NCBI GenBank assembly: GCA_025965155.1
Contig: JAOPXN010000074.1
Span: 1 to 49,217 of the forward strand
Direction: 5' to 3'
Origin: Propionibacteriaceae bacterium
GTDB taxonomy: Bacteria > Actinomycetota > Actinomycetes > Propionibacteriales > Propionibacteriaceae
DNA length: 49,217 nt
Under the pieces are notes generated by a model. It was given only the letters and a program-made list of their open reading frames with translations. It made no database searches and had not been told where the DNA came from. Shown one piece after another: positions 23,396 through 32,324 of the stretch (the stretch's first letter is position 1; every line of letters begins with the position of its first letter). A program made the position numbers and the translations under genes.

Positions 23396-24684
23396 AGGCC
23401 TTGGTGACGGTCATGCCGATCGCCGGCCACGTCGCTCCGGTCACGGGGGTAGTTGCGGAGCTCCTGAGGCGTGGACATGAGGTGACGGTCTATACCGGTT
23501 CACGCTATTGCGCGAGGTTCGCCGACCTGGGTGCCAAGGTCGTCCCCTGGTCGGCGGCCGCGGACTTCGACGAGGATGACCTCGCCGGAGCGGCCGCCGG
23601 GCCCCTCGGTGTGTTCCGCCTGATGGTCACGGTCAAAGAGGTCTTTCTGCTGACCGGCAACGGACAGGTGCAGGACTTGGCGCGAGAGCTCGACCGTTCG
23701 CCGGCCGATGTTGTTGTCGGCGATGTTCTCAGCATCGGCGCCGGACTTGTCGGCGAGGTCCGCGGCATACCGTGGGCCGGCATCAATGCGCTGCCCTTCA
23801 ACCTGCCGGGCAAGGATCTGCCGCCGCCAGGGTTTCGTGTTCCGCTCGCTCGCGGGCCGCTCGGACGGGTGCGTGATCGCGTGTTGTGGGCCGCTTACCG
23901 TGCGCTGACCTTCGGCTACAAGCGTGCGTACAACGACGTTCGGACGGGATTGGGCCTACCCCGCGACTCCGAGCCGTACGGCGTATCACTGATGTCTGGG
24001 TCGCTGGTGCTGGCGACCGGGTGTCCCAGCCTGGAGCAGCCGCGGACCGATCTGCCGTCCCAGGTGCACTTCGTCGGCCGGCTCGCTCCGGCTGGAGGTG
24101 CCGAGCTCCAGCGCCCTCCTACTCCGGCCCCGGACCGGCCTCGTGTGGTGGTCACCCAGGGCACGCACAACCTCGACCCGACCGACTTGATCCAGCCGGC
24201 GCTGACCGGACTTGCCGACCTCGAGGTCGACGTAATCGCCACTACCGGACGACGAGGTGAAACCGAGGTCGGCATCACGGTGCCGGAGAACGCCCGGGTC
24301 GTGGACTTCCTCGACTTCGACTCGGCGTTCGCCGACACTGCGGTGTTCATCACCAACGGCGGGTGGGGTGGTGTGCTCCATGGTCTGTCGGCCGGCGTGC
24401 CGTTAGTTGTGGCTGGTGGGGATATCGACAAGCCCGAAAACGCTGCCCGGGTAGCCCGATCGGGCGCCGGGATCAACCTGCGCACGGGCCGTCCGAAACC
24501 CGATGCGGTCGCTGCCGCGGTTTGTCGAGTGCTCGCGGATCCCGGCTATGCAGATCGTGCGCGCCAGATCGGCGCCGAACTCGACCAGCTTGGTGGCGTG
24601 GGTGTGGCGGTGGACCTGCTCGAACAGTTGGCCGAGACGGGTGCACCCGTTCGGCGGATGGCCGACCCGTGGTTTAAGCGGTAG
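23392..24684 (+). CDS. Macrolide-type glycosyltransferase (GT1/MGT family)
   Basis: The ATG at 23392 overlaps the TetR stop (ATGA) and gives 430 residues. The N-terminal domain begins MKALVTVMPIAGHVAPVTGVVAELLRRGHEVTVYTG, where the glycine-His motif is the acceptor site with a likely catalytic His. The C-terminal donor domain carries VVTQGT-HNLDP and VDFLDFDSAFADTAVFITNGGWGGVLHGLSAGVPLVV, the UGT signature. It transfers a sugar from a nucleotide donor to a small hydrophobic acceptor in the cytoplasm. Control by an adjacent TetR suggests inactivation or tailoring of a drug-like compound. Acceptor unknown. Confidence 0.9.
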   Translation: MKALVTVMPIAGHVAPVTGVVAELLRRGHEVTVYTGSRYCARFADLGAKVVPWSAAADFDEDDLAGAAAGPLGVFRLMVTVKEVFLLTGNGQVQDLARELDRSPADVVVGDVLSIGAGLVGEVRGIPWAGINALPFNLPGKDLPPPGFRVPLARGPLGRVRDRVLWAAYRALTFGYKRAYNDVRTGLGLPRDSEPYGVSLMSGSLVLATGCPSLEQPRTDLPSQVHFVGRLAPAGGAELQRPPTPAPDRPRVVVTQGTHNLDPTDLIQPALTGLADLEVDVIATTGRRGETEVGITVPENARVVDFLDFDSAFADTAVFITNGGWGGVLHGLSAGVPLVVAGGDIDKPENAARVARSGAGINLRTGRPKPDAVAAAVCRVLADPGYADRARQIGAELDQLGGVGVAVDLLEQLAETGAPVRRMADPWFKR

Positions 24685-24708
24685 CGCAGCCAACGCGGAC
24701 CACAAGCC

Positions 24709-25437
24709 TCAGTCGGGCCGTCGTGCGATGAACACGAACTCTCGAGCCGGTCGGTCAGGGGCGTCGCGTACCTCGTCCACCGAATATCCATGGGCAGCCA
24801 GATCAGCTTCAATCTCCTCGCGCTGGCGGAAGCGGAGGGTGGACTCCGATGTCAGCACAGCCCCGTCGGCGGCGAACACCCACGTCGCCCGGAAGGTCAC
24901 CAGCGGCCCATCCACGTCAGTCACCTCCACCCAGCTTTGCACCGCACCGGTGTGAGGAATCTCAGTGGTGCGTTCCGACGCGGCCCGGTTCCATTCCTGC
25001 CACGCACGATTTGCAGGGTCGCGTGACTCGAACACGAGCCGGCCACCAGGCCGGAGCGCGTCATGGACGCCACGCAACGTTTGGTCCCACACCTGCGGGT
25101 CGGCTATCGCCTGTGCCACGTTGCCGGTCATGGTGGCGAGGTCCACGCGGACCGGGGGGAGCGTCAGCGCGTCACCGTGGATCCACTGCACTCGCTCCGC
25201 CCCTGGCTTCGCCTTGGCAATCGTGAGCGATCCACCCGCCGGGTCAACACCGAGAACCTCCACGCCGCGTCGGGCCAGGAGGAGCGCGAAGGTGCCTGTC
25301 CCGCAGCCCAAGTCGAGCACCCGGCGGGCGCCGAACTCCTCAACCATGGCGGCATACACGTCCAGGTCGCTACGGTCCGAATCGAGGGCGTCGTAGATGG
25401 CTACCAGCCGTGGATGCTCGAAGATGGCGTCAGGCAC
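24709..25437 (-). CDS. Class I SAM-dependent methyltransferase
   Basis: The GTG at 25437 is 6-7 bases from AAGGTGG, giving 242 residues. RRVLDLGCGTGTFALLLARRGVEVLGVDPAGG (about 38-69) is motif I with the acidic end of strand 2. HGDALTLPPVRVDLATMTGN holds motif II and the substrate loop; LRPGGRLVFESRD is the post-core strand. The N-terminus EHPRLVAIYDALDSDRSD is typical of this subgroup. The methyl acceptor is not known. Convergent with the glycosyltransferase with 24 bases between. Confidence 0.9.
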   Translation of the reverse strand: MPDAIFEHPRLVAIYDALDSDRSDLDVYAAMVEEFGARRVLDLGCGTGTFALLLARRGVEVLGVDPAGGSLTIAKAKPGAERVQWIHGDALTLPPVRVDLATMTGNVAQAIADPQVWDQTLRGVHDALRPGGRLVFESRDPANRAWQEWNRAASERTTEIPHTGAVQSWVEVTDVDGPLVTFRATWVFAADGAVLTSESTLRFRQREEIEADLAAHGYSVDEVRDAPDRPAREFVFIARRPD

Positions 25438-25729
25438 GCTGCCACCTTAAAGTGCCCGCCACCAAAGGGGGCATCCGTGGCTTGTTGTCGGTGATGTCCC
25501 GGAAACGTCGCAAGCGATAAAGTTTGTCGAAGCGGTTCAACCCCACTCAGTTCGACGTCGAGCATCCGGGTGCAGTTCGAGGACCGCCAGCGAGTCGTAG
25601 CGACGCCCCTTGCTCTCACCGTCGAGCCAGCGAGTCCCGGCCGGGTTGTGAGCACACTACTCACCCACCTCGCCCCTCATACCGGGGCCGTCCCGCACAG
25701 TCAGTCTCTTTAACACTCGAGGAGCCCCC
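25438..25729. other. Gene-free stretch between the methyltransferase and DoxX genes
   Basis: No convincing reading frame. It must hold the divergent promoters. AGCGGTTCAACCCCACT at 25533-25549 looks like a tRNA T-arm but no matching D-arm, anticodon arm or acceptor stem exists around it. Confidence 0.5.
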
Positions 25730-26173
25730 ATGAACAGAGCCCCGATGTACGATCTTGCCGTACTAGTCGGGCGAGTAGCGATTGGCGTCATTTTCATCGC
25801 CCACGGATGGCAGAAAGTGGCCGACATGGGCCTCAACGGCACCGCCGCCGCCTTCGACCAGATGGGGGTCCCGCTGCCCACGCTGAGTGCCTGGTTCGCC
25901 GGCCTGGTGGAGCTGATCGGGGGCGCAGCGCTGGTCGTCGGCTTCGCAGTACCGGTGTTCGGGGTGCTCCTCGCGCTCGACATGCTCGGCGCCTTCCTCA
26001 TCGTCCACGCCGGCAACGGCCTCTTCATCGCCGACAACGGTTTCGAACTTGTTCTTGCGCTCGGGGCCGCCGCCCTGTTGTTTGCCGCCATTGGCGCGGG
26101 GCGCTTCAGCCTGGACTACCTCATCGCACCCAAGCTGTCCCGCAGCGTTACCCGGCACGCATTCGCGGCCTGA
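25730..26173 (+). CDS. DoxX family membrane protein
   Basis: The ATG at 25730 follows GAGGAG at a normal distance and gives 147 residues with four hydrophobic helices. LVGRVAIGVIFIAHGWQKVADMG is the family start, with LSAWFAGLVELIGGAALVVGF and VFGVLLALDMLGAFLIVH later. DoxX-like proteins are small integral membrane proteins, some linked to thiosulfate or thiol redox. No partner is obvious; the dioxygenase gene follows by 85 bases on the same strand, so they may share a transcript. Confidence 0.92.
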   Translation: MNRAPMYDLAVLVGRVAIGVIFIAHGWQKVADMGLNGTAAAFDQMGVPLPTLSAWFAGLVELIGGAALVVGFAVPVFGVLLALDMLGAFLIVHAGNGLFIADNGFELVLALGAAALLFAAIGAGRFSLDYLIAPKLSRSVTRHAFAA

Positions 26174-26258
26174 ACTCCAGCGGAGTTGCACCGGCCTGGG
26201 AAGATCGTGGGCGGGCCCTGATGCCCTCCCACGGCACCCAAGATCGGAGAGGAACAGC

Positions 26259-27131
26259 ATGAGCACAGCGGCCGGGACCGACCTCATGCCGGCGGCGTTT
26301 CTCGGGCATGGCAACCCGATGAATGCGCTGGACGACAACCGGTACACCCAAGCCTGGCGCTCCTTCGGCTCCGCGGTTCCGCGACCGCGCGCCATCCTTG
26401 TCGTCTCGGCCCACTGGTACATCAACGCCACCGCCGTGACGGCGATGCCCAAGCCGCGAACCATTCACGACTTCTACGGGTTCCCCAAGCCGCTGTTCGA
26501 CATCGACTACCCGGCACCCGGGCTGCCCGAATTGGCGACGGAGGTCAGCGACGTGGTCAAGCCGACCTGGGTGGGCGCCGATGTCGACAGCTGGGGTATC
26601 GACCACGGAACCTGGTCGGTACTGCTGCACGCTTTTCCGAACGCTGACATTCCAGTGGTGCAGCTGAGCATCAACGCAGACAAGGACTTCGACTACCACC
26701 TGGAGCTCGGTGCGAAGCTGTCGACCCTCCGTGAGCGAGGCGTCTTGATCATCGGCAGCGGGAACGTCGTCCACAACCTCCGTGGGATGAGCCATACCCT
26801 TCCCGAGAGCGGGTACGACTGGGCGCAGCGCTTCGACGAGCAGGTGAAGGAAACGATGCAGACCGAGCCCACCGAGACTCTTGCACTAGACCGGCACCAA
26901 GACTTCGGCCATGCGGTACCAACCCCGGACCACTTCCTGCCGTTGCTCTACCTCGCCGGGTTGGCCGGCGCTGCTGACCAGGGTGCCGATGTGCTGATCG
27001 ACGGGTACGCCTACGGCTCGCTCTCAATGACCGCCTACACCCTGGGACTTCAGTGCCCGGGCGCGGCGACTGGGACGGGACCGGCAGCCGACCTGCCCGC
27101 AGACGTGCCGCCCGACGGAACCAATATCTAG
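26259..27131 (+). CDS. ygiD: 4,5-DOPA extradiol dioxygenase family protein
   Basis: The ATG at 26259 follows GAGAGGAA and gives 290 residues. AAFLGHGNPMNAL (His17), ILVVSAHWYIN (His52), GIDHGTWSVL and IIGSGNVVHNLRG carry the histidines of the LigB-like class III ring-cleaving dioxygenase fold of YgiD/DODA proteins. Members cleave catechols such as DOPA between carbons 4 and 5 using a divalent metal. Cytoplasmic. The C-terminus ends in a proline-rich tail. The physiological substrate in this organism is unknown. Confidence 0.92.
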   Translation: MSTAAGTDLMPAAFLGHGNPMNALDDNRYTQAWRSFGSAVPRPRAILVVSAHWYINATAVTAMPKPRTIHDFYGFPKPLFDIDYPAPGLPELATEVSDVVKPTWVGADVDSWGIDHGTWSVLLHAFPNADIPVVQLSINADKDFDYHLELGAKLSTLRERGVLIIGSGNVVHNLRGMSHTLPESGYDWAQRFDEQVKETMQTEPTETLALDRHQDFGHAVPTPDHFLPLLYLAGLAGAADQGADVLIDGYAYGSLSMTAYTLGLQCPGAATGTGPAADLPADVPPDGTNI

Positions 27132-27253
27132 CCGGACCGGGCTTGCCCCCCGTACGTCCGCATGCCGACTCTCAGCAGTAAGCCAAAGCGGACTCTGGGG
27201 TGGACGAGTACGGACCCGCGGTAGGAGTATCGAGGTAAGCCAGGGAGGAGACC

Positions 27254-27385
27254 ATGACGATGCCACCGACCGAACCGCGTCCCGTACCGCCCGGGCCCGA
27301 GCCCATCCCGACACCGGATCCGGGTCCGCCCATCAGTCCGCCGGGTGATCCCCAGCCCATCCCTGATCCCGGTCCGATCGACTAG
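27254..27385 (+). CDS. Small proline-rich protein, 43 aa
   Basis: The ATG at 27254 lies 4 bases from GGAGGAG, an ideal ribosome site, and reads 43 codons to TAG. The product is nearly half proline with a repeated P-x-P pattern (PPGPEPIPTPDPGP, PGDPQPIPDPGP) and no Cys or long hydrophobic segment, so it should be extended and disordered. Similar proline-rich mini-proteins occur in many actinobacteria with no assigned function. It stands alone between the dioxygenase and the convergent acetyltransferase. The ribosome site and biased composition make it a likely gene. Confidence 0.75.
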   Translation: MTMPPTEPRPVPPGPEPIPTPDPGPPISPPGDPQPIPDPGPID

Positions 27386-27388
27386 GCC

Positions 27389-27889
27389 CTACCGCTTTCG
27401 GGTGGATGAGCCCGCGGCCTGCCAAGCCCGACGGGTCAGCCTGTACTGACGGAAGCGGGCGCCGCCGTAGCTGACCTCACCGTCCGGCGCGAATCCGAGC
27501 CGGGCCACAACGCGGTCCGGGCTGCGGCTAAACGGCAGCGCAATGATCACCTCGTTGAGACCCAGCTGGTTGAAGCCTCGATCCAGCGCGGCTCTGGTGA
27601 TGTCGGCACCGTGTCCCCAGTACTCGGGCGAGAGCACCAACGCGAAGTCCGCACCGTTGTCCTCACGTTGAAAGCCGCCCCAGCCGGCGAACTCCCCGTT
27701 CAGCAGCACGGCCCACGGTCCGTAGCCGTTGCTTTCCCACTGGCCGTCTTTCGCAACCACCCACTCGGCCGCCGCCTCCTCGGTCGTCCTGCCAGCCAAC
27801 GGCATATGCCGCGCATTGCGGGGCTCATTGAGGAGCTTGACCACAGCCTCTTGTGGCACGTCGGTGAGCCGGACAAACTCGATCCGCAT
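27389..27889 (-). CDS. GNAT family N-acetyltransferase
   Basis: The ATG at 27889 gives 166 residues starting MRIEFVRLTDVP, a normal first strand; an open frame runs further upstream without support. The fold is visible as WAVLLNGEFAGWGGFQREDNGADFALVLSPEYWGHGADITRAALDRGFNQLGLNEVIIALPFSRS, with the acetyl-CoA loop around YWGHGADI, a variant of RxxGxG. RVVARLGFAPDGEV is the last strand-turn. It transfers an acetyl group to an unknown amine or ribosomal protein (RimJ/RimL-like). It is convergent with the proline-rich gene, stops 3 bases apart. Confidence 0.87.
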   Translation of the reverse strand: MRIEFVRLTDVPQEAVVKLLNEPRNARHMPLAGRTTEEAAAEWVVAKDGQWESNGYGPWAVLLNGEFAGWGGFQREDNGADFALVLSPEYWGHGADITRAALDRGFNQLGLNEVIIALPFSRSPDRVVARLGFAPDGEVSYGGARFRQYRLTRRAWQAAGSSTRKR

Positions 27890-28037
27890 CTCTGACACGA
27901 CACAGACGTTAGCGGCAAGAACCTCGATGTGCGGGTCGCATCGTGTCCTCGCGGCTAGCCCCACGGCCGCCGGCCGCAGTGAGCGAGATCGACCAGTGAT
28001 CCGCTCCGGTGTCGACACACTGCCACAGGGGTTGTCG

Positions 28038-29096
28038 CTAGCGGACGACGGGCCAGCCCTCCACCCAGTCGATCGTGTTCATAGCCAGCCGGGCCGCACC
28101 CGGGTTGAACTCGTCGAAGTAGTAGTGGTAGATCAGCAGCCAGTCCGAGCCATCCTGCAGGACCGCGGGATGGCCGGGTCCGAGGATGCTGCCGTGCGAA
28201 GCGAGGACTTCTGTGCCGCCACCGTCGGACATCTTTTGTCCGTCCCTGTCGACGTACGGGCCGGTGACCGATGTGGACCTGCCCACCATGGTCCGGTAGG
28301 TGCTGCTGGTGCCCTGGCAGCAGGCGTCGAAGGACGCAAAGAGGTAGTAGTAGCCGTCGTGACGGACGACGTAGGGCGCCTCGACAGCCCCGTCGACACT
28401 CGCGGGCCGGGTGGCGAGGCTGTACAGCGTCTGATCTTTGGAGTGCTGCTTACCGGTTTCCGGGTCGAGTCGGATCATCTTCAGGCCCGACCAGAAGGAT
28501 CCGAAACTCAACCACCAGCCGGTGTCGTCAACGACAAGATTCGGGTCGATCGAGTTGTACTCATCGTCCTCGCGGGTCTGCCACACCTTGCCGCGGTTCT
28601 TCCAGGTGCCCGACAGTCCGGTGCTGCTGGTGGCCAGGAAGATCGCCGAGTTCCGCGAGCCGAACGAGGAGGCCGAGTAGTACAGATAGAAAGTGCCGTC
28701 ATGGAAGGAGATGTCCGGTGCCCACAAGATCGAAGGGTCGTTGGGCGACGTGAACGGCTCGGTCCACGGCGCCCCGTCCGGCCAGACCGACCCTGCCGCC
28801 GTGAAGCTCGTTCGATCCGGTGAGGTGCGGATCTGCAGGTTGTGACCGGTGGAGTACAGCAGGTAGGTGCCGTCGGACGTACGGACCATGGACGGGTCAT
28901 GGACAAAATCAAGGTCACCGTTCAGCGGCAACGGGTCCGGATAGCCTCCCGGCGTGGCCGATGCACTGGCCGGGTCCACGGATGCCTCCGACGCGACCGG
29001 CTGGCTCTGCGTGCAGGCAGCGAGCAGCGCGGCGGTAAGGACACCCGGCAGCAGCAGGCGAAGGCGTAATGAAATCCCGATGTTGTCCGTCCTCAC
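28038..29096 (-). CDS. GH43 arabinanase-like lipoprotein
   Basis: The 352-residue protein starts at GTG 29096. A lipobox LLAAC (Cys28) marks a lipoprotein on the outer face of the membrane. The five-bladed GH43 propeller has Asp67 (FVHDPSM, catalytic base), Asp184 (SIDPNLV, pKa helper) and Glu239 (VEAPYVV, general acid). The motifs SPNDPSILWAPDISF and WLLIYHYYFDEFNPG match arabinan endo-1,5-alpha-L-arabinanases, which cut plant arabinan. It is alone in the window; no arabinose transporter is adjacent. Confidence 0.92.
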   Translation of the reverse strand: MRTDNIGISLRLRLLLPGVLTAALLAACTQSQPVASEASVDPASASATPGGYPDPLPLNGDLDFVHDPSMVRTSDGTYLLYSTGHNLQIRTSPDRTSFTAAGSVWPDGAPWTEPFTSPNDPSILWAPDISFHDGTFYLYYSASSFGSRNSAIFLATSSTGLSGTWKNRGKVWQTREDDEYNSIDPNLVVDDTGWWLSFGSFWSGLKMIRLDPETGKQHSKDQTLYSLATRPASVDGAVEAPYVVRHDGYYYLFASFDACCQGTSSTYRTMVGRSTSVTGPYVDRDGQKMSDGGGTEVLASHGSILGPGHPAVLQDGSDWLLIYHYYFDEFNPGAARLAMNTIDWVEGWPVVR

Positions 29097-29290
29097 AATC
29101 GTTGGACCGAATGACCCGGGGCCAGACTACGGGAGCATCCCTTAGTCGACCCGCATCCGTCGGCACGTGACAGAGTTGTTCTTATGAGCCAACCAGCCCT
29201 CCCGTCGAGCGACTGGTTGTCAGCAACCGATGCTCCGGCTCGGATGAGGCTCGCATCCATGGGTGGCGCACCGTGAGCGGTGAGGTTGAC

Positions 29291-29764
29291 ATGGTGAAGC
29301 CCGGTCTGCGCGCCTCAGCCGCTGTCGTGGCCCTGATCGCCGCCGTTGCAGGTTGCGCCTACGCCGTGCCGTTGATCGGGCTACCGCTCTCCTTGATCTT
29401 GCCGTTGCTCACCCACCGGCTGCGGAGATATCTGTGGAGTCCCGTGCCGTCGCGCCGCAGCCTGACCTGGTCACTCGTCGCCTGGGCTGGGTTGTGGTGG
29501 CCTGCGTTGCTGGGCCTCTTCACACCGCTGTCCTCTTGGGCTGGCCTAGAGATCTCGACCAGCTGGCTGATCATTCCTCTCTGCGGCCCCGACCACCTTG
29601 CGGCCGTGATCGTTCCCGCCCTGGCGGCCGCGGTTGTGTGTGCATTGGGGGCGGCGTGGGCGTCAGTGATCCGCCATCCTTGGCCCTGGGTCCTGGCCGC
29701 ATGGCTAGCACCCTTGGCACACCAGCTGACACTGGCGCTGCTCCCGCACGAGATGGTCTGCTGA
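29291..29764 (+). CDS. Small multi-helix membrane protein
   Basis: The ATG at 29291 is 5-6 bases past GGTGAGG, giving 157 residues with four to five hydrophobic segments (AAVVALIAAVAGCAYAVPLIGL, WSLVAWAGLWWPALLGLF, AAVIVPALAAAVVCALGAAWAS and WPWVLAAWLAPLAHQLTLALL). An alternative GTG at 29273 overlaps the stop of a 30-codon upstream ORF (29184-29276) in GTGA fashion. I do not recognise the family. It shares the promoter gap with the divergent GH43 gene. Confidence 0.7.
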   Translation: MVKPGLRASAAVVALIAAVAGCAYAVPLIGLPLSLILPLLTHRLRRYLWSPVPSRRSLTWSLVAWAGLWWPALLGLFTPLSSWAGLEISTSWLIIPLCGPDHLAAVIVPALAAAVVCALGAAWASVIRHPWPWVLAAWLAPLAHQLTLALLPHEMVC

Positions 29765-29920
29765 GCCCACCGAAATCCCGGCCGCCCGCAGAGCGCCGAT
29801 GGTCACGTCATGGTGTCGCAGGGTCGCCGGCCCAGGACCGGTTCACCACTACAACAGCGCGATAGCCGACGGGTTGCTCAGTCAAGCCCTAGCACGTTCG
29901 TATTGACGACAGAGACGCGT

Positions 29921-29951
29921 GAGTTCACATATAAGAAAGCTAGTTCCCATA
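29921..29951. promoter_or_regulatory. Two direct repeats (AGTTCACATA, AGTTCCCATA) 20 bp apart upstream of the amidohydrolase
   Basis: AGTTCACATA starts at 29922 and AGTTCCCATA at 29942, exactly 20 bp apart and thus on the same face of the helix. The 16-mer at 29922-29937 matches 14 of 16 bases of the element in front of the ABC transporter (33568-33583). They lie 51-80 bases upstream of the ATG at 30002. An IclR-family regulator is encoded in the same cluster (38790-39572). Confidence 0.65.
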
Positions 29952-30001
29952 CTCGTCCGAGGCCGCTAGTGTGACCGCAACGTTGTCAACAGGAGGTGAG
30001 T

Positions 30002-31141
30002 ATGGGCATCACCCTCAGGGGTGGCTCTGTCTTTGACCCGGACATCGGATCTCAGGTCCGAACGGACCTGCGGTTGGCGGACGGCCTCATCTCAAGCCCC
30101 GAGGAGCACGAGCCCAACGACGAGGTCATTGATGTCACAGGTCTGTTGGTGACACCGGGCCTGGTGGACCTGCATACGCACGTCTTCGATGGTCAGGACC
30201 TCGGTCTGTCGCCGGACCTCGTGGCCGCGCCCTCGGGCACGACAACCCTGATCGACGCGGGCAGCGCGGGTGGTCACCTCTTCGGCGCGTTTCGGTTCGC
30301 CGCCGTGGATCGCTCGGCTGCCCGCATTCGGGCCTTTGTGAACATCGCGTCGATCGGCACGACGAGTATCCGACTCGGCGGTGAACTGAGAACGTCTGCC
30401 TACATTGACGACGGTGTTGCCGTCGAGTGCATCGAGCGCAACCGGGACATTGCGATCGGCGTCAAGGTCCGAGCATCGGGAGACGTCGGAGGAGAGAACA
30501 GCCTGGAGGCGCTGCGGCGAGCCCGTCGCGCGGCTGATCGCGTTCAGCTTCCGCTGATGGTGCATCTTGGTCCCGCTCCCGCTGCTATCGATGACATCGC
30601 GGACACGCTCCGTGCCGGCGACATCCTCACGCACGCGTTCACCGGCTGGGAGGACAACCGCATCGTCCTGGGCGGTCGGCTCCGACCATCGGTGCGGGAG
30701 GCGAGGCAGCGCGGCGTGCTGCTGGACATCGGGCACGGGATGTCCGGCTTCAGCTCGGCGGTCGCGCGAGCGCTGATTGACCAGGGCGAGTTTCCCGACA
30801 CGATCAGCAGCGATCTGCACACGTACTCACGATCCCTTGTCGTGGACCTGCCCACGGTGCTTTCGAAACTGATGGGCCTCGGGATGTCGCTCGACGAGGT
30901 CCTGATGCGGGCAACCCTCGCTCCCGCACGGACTGCAGCGATGGCTGATGGCATCGGTACCGTTCGTCCCGGCGCGCCTGCGGATGTCGCCGTCTTCCGC
31001 CGGGTGCACGGTCCAGTGACCTTCACCGACGGGTTCGGAGGGACCTCCCGAGGATCGGAGCGGCTCGAGGTCGTGCTCACGATCATCGGCGGACGAATCG
31101 CCTTCGATGCTCGCGCAGACATGATCAAGGAAACGCGATGA
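30002..31141 (+). CDS. Amidohydrolase/deacetylase family metallohydrolase (EF_0837 type)
   Basis: The ATG at 30002 follows AGGAGG by 5 bases and gives 379 residues. The metal-binding motif is VDLHTHVFDGQDLG (HxH), with IGVKVRASGD for the carbamylated lysine strand, LPLMVHLG and LTHAFTGW for later histidines and SSDLHTYS for the catalytic Asp. It belongs to the amidohydrolase/deacetylase family often paired with a SelA-like PLP enzyme, as here (ATGA overlap with the next gene). It should hydrolyse a C-N bond in a cyclic amide or N-acyl compound in the cytoplasm. Substrate not established. Confidence 0.9.
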   Translation: MGITLRGGSVFDPDIGSQVRTDLRLADGLISSPEEHEPNDEVIDVTGLLVTPGLVDLHTHVFDGQDLGLSPDLVAAPSGTTTLIDAGSAGGHLFGAFRFAAVDRSAARIRAFVNIASIGTTSIRLGGELRTSAYIDDGVAVECIERNRDIAIGVKVRASGDVGGENSLEALRRARRAADRVQLPLMVHLGPAPAAIDDIADTLRAGDILTHAFTGWEDNRIVLGGRLRPSVREARQRGVLLDIGHGMSGFSSAVARALIDQGEFPDTISSDLHTYSRSLVVDLPTVLSKLMGLGMSLDEVLMRATLAPARTAAMADGIGTVRPGAPADVAVFRRVHGPVTFTDGFGGTSRGSERLEVVLTIIGGRIAFDARADMIKETR

Positions 31142-32322
31142 GCGTCTACGAAAGACTTGGTGTGCCCACAGCACTGAACGGGGTGGGCCCTGCAACGCGA
31201 CTGGGCGGGTTGCCGTTGCATCCATCGGTACTCGAGGCCATGAACGAAGCTGTTGCTCAACCAGTGCGGATGGATGCCCTCCAGGCTGCAGTGGGCCGAC
31301 GCCTCGCCGGGTTGCTAGAGGTCCCGGCTGTGTATGTCACCTCCGGCGCATCGGCCGCACTCTTCCTCGCCACAGCAGCGGTGATGGCCCGCGGTCACGC
31401 AGATCTGATCGACCGGCTTCCTGACACCACCGGGATGAAGAACAAGGTGATCATCCAGGCTGCCCACCGCGACCCGTACGACCACGCCGTAACCTCGGTC
31501 GGGGCGACGTTGATCGAGATCGGCTACCCGGAGTCGACTCATCCAGGTGAGCTGGAGCGGGTCATCGACGACCGTGTCGCTGCGGTGCTCTTTCGGCCCG
31601 GCCGGCACGGCAACCTGCTGGATCTCGAAAGCACCGCCCGCATCGCGCATCAGCACGGGGTGCCGGTGATCATCGACGGCGCACTGTTCGTACCACCTGT
31701 CGACCGGCTCAGAGCTTTCTTCGCGGCGGGGGCCGACCTCGTAGCGGTGAGTGGAGGCAAAGGGTTCCGCGGCCCGCAAGCGAGTGGGCTGCTGTGCGGA
31801 CGTCGCGAGCTGATCGAGGTGGTCGGACTACACCACCAGGACATGGACGAGCGCGACACGACCTGGCCGTCCAACCAGGCGACGAGCACTCCCGCCACTC
31901 CCCCGCGCCACGGCGTCGGCCGTCCGATGAAGGTCGGCCGCGAGCAGGTGATCGGTTTGCTCGCCGCGATCGAGCGCTACATGGCTAATCCGGGAGCCGA
32001 CGAGGAGTGCGGGATAGCCGAGCTCGGGCACTCCGAGGAAGTCCTACGCACTGCAGGGATACCGGTGACCCGGCACCACGAGGCCGCCCTCGACGTACCG
32101 TACCTCCGCCTTGACCTCGCTGCCACCGGCCAGCGGGTCGACGACGTCGTGCGTGCCTTGGCTGCACGCCCCGTGCCTGTCTACCTGGGTGAAGCTGAGG
32201 CATGGTGCCAGGCGGTGACTATCAACCCCATGGCCCTCAGTCACGGCGACGGGCGCCAACTCGGCGAAGCGGTGGTGGAAACCCTCGCCGACCTTCGGGG
32301 ACAACCAGCAAGGAGAGATTGA
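31138..32322 (+). CDS. SelA-like PLP-dependent enzyme (amino-sugar-acid ammonia-lyase-like)
   Basis: The 394-residue protein overlaps the amidohydrolase by 4 bases. It has the aminotransferase fold of the selenocysteine-synthase-related family: YVTSGASAALFLATAA binds phosphate, VIIDGALF holds Asp180 facing the pyridine nitrogen, and AVSGGKGFRGPQASG holds Lys208 that forms the internal aldimine. Relatives include D-glucosaminate-6-phosphate ammonia-lyase, which makes a 2-keto-3-deoxy acid and ammonia. It is not a selenocysteine synthase, since no selB or tRNA-Sec is near. Exact substrate is unknown; the pairing with the upstream hydrolase suggests deacylation then deamination. Confidence 0.9.
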   Translation: MSVYERLGVPTALNGVGPATRLGGLPLHPSVLEAMNEAVAQPVRMDALQAAVGRRLAGLLEVPAVYVTSGASAALFLATAAVMARGHADLIDRLPDTTGMKNKVIIQAAHRDPYDHAVTSVGATLIEIGYPESTHPGELERVIDDRVAAVLFRPGRHGNLLDLESTARIAHQHGVPVIIDGALFVPPVDRLRAFFAAGADLVAVSGGKGFRGPQASGLLCGRRELIEVVGLHHQDMDERDTTWPSNQATSTPATPPRHGVGRPMKVGREQVIGLLAAIERYMANPGADEECGIAELGHSEEVLRTAGIPVTRHHEAALDVPYLRLDLAATGQRVDDVVRALAARPVPVYLGEAEAWCQAVTINPMALSHGDGRQLGEAVVETLADLRGQPARRD

Positions 32323-32324
32323 TC

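Noticed and set aside
25533-25549. tRNA-like T-arm (AGCGGTTCAACCCCACT)
   Set aside because: One mismatch in the stem, no D-arm, anticodon arm or acceptor pairing around it. Not a tRNA.
25401-25664. Minus-strand ORF containing LDVELSGVEPL, like widespread short database ORFs
   Set aside because: Overlaps the methyltransferase start region and a non-coding gap; no ribosome site; likely a spurious frame.
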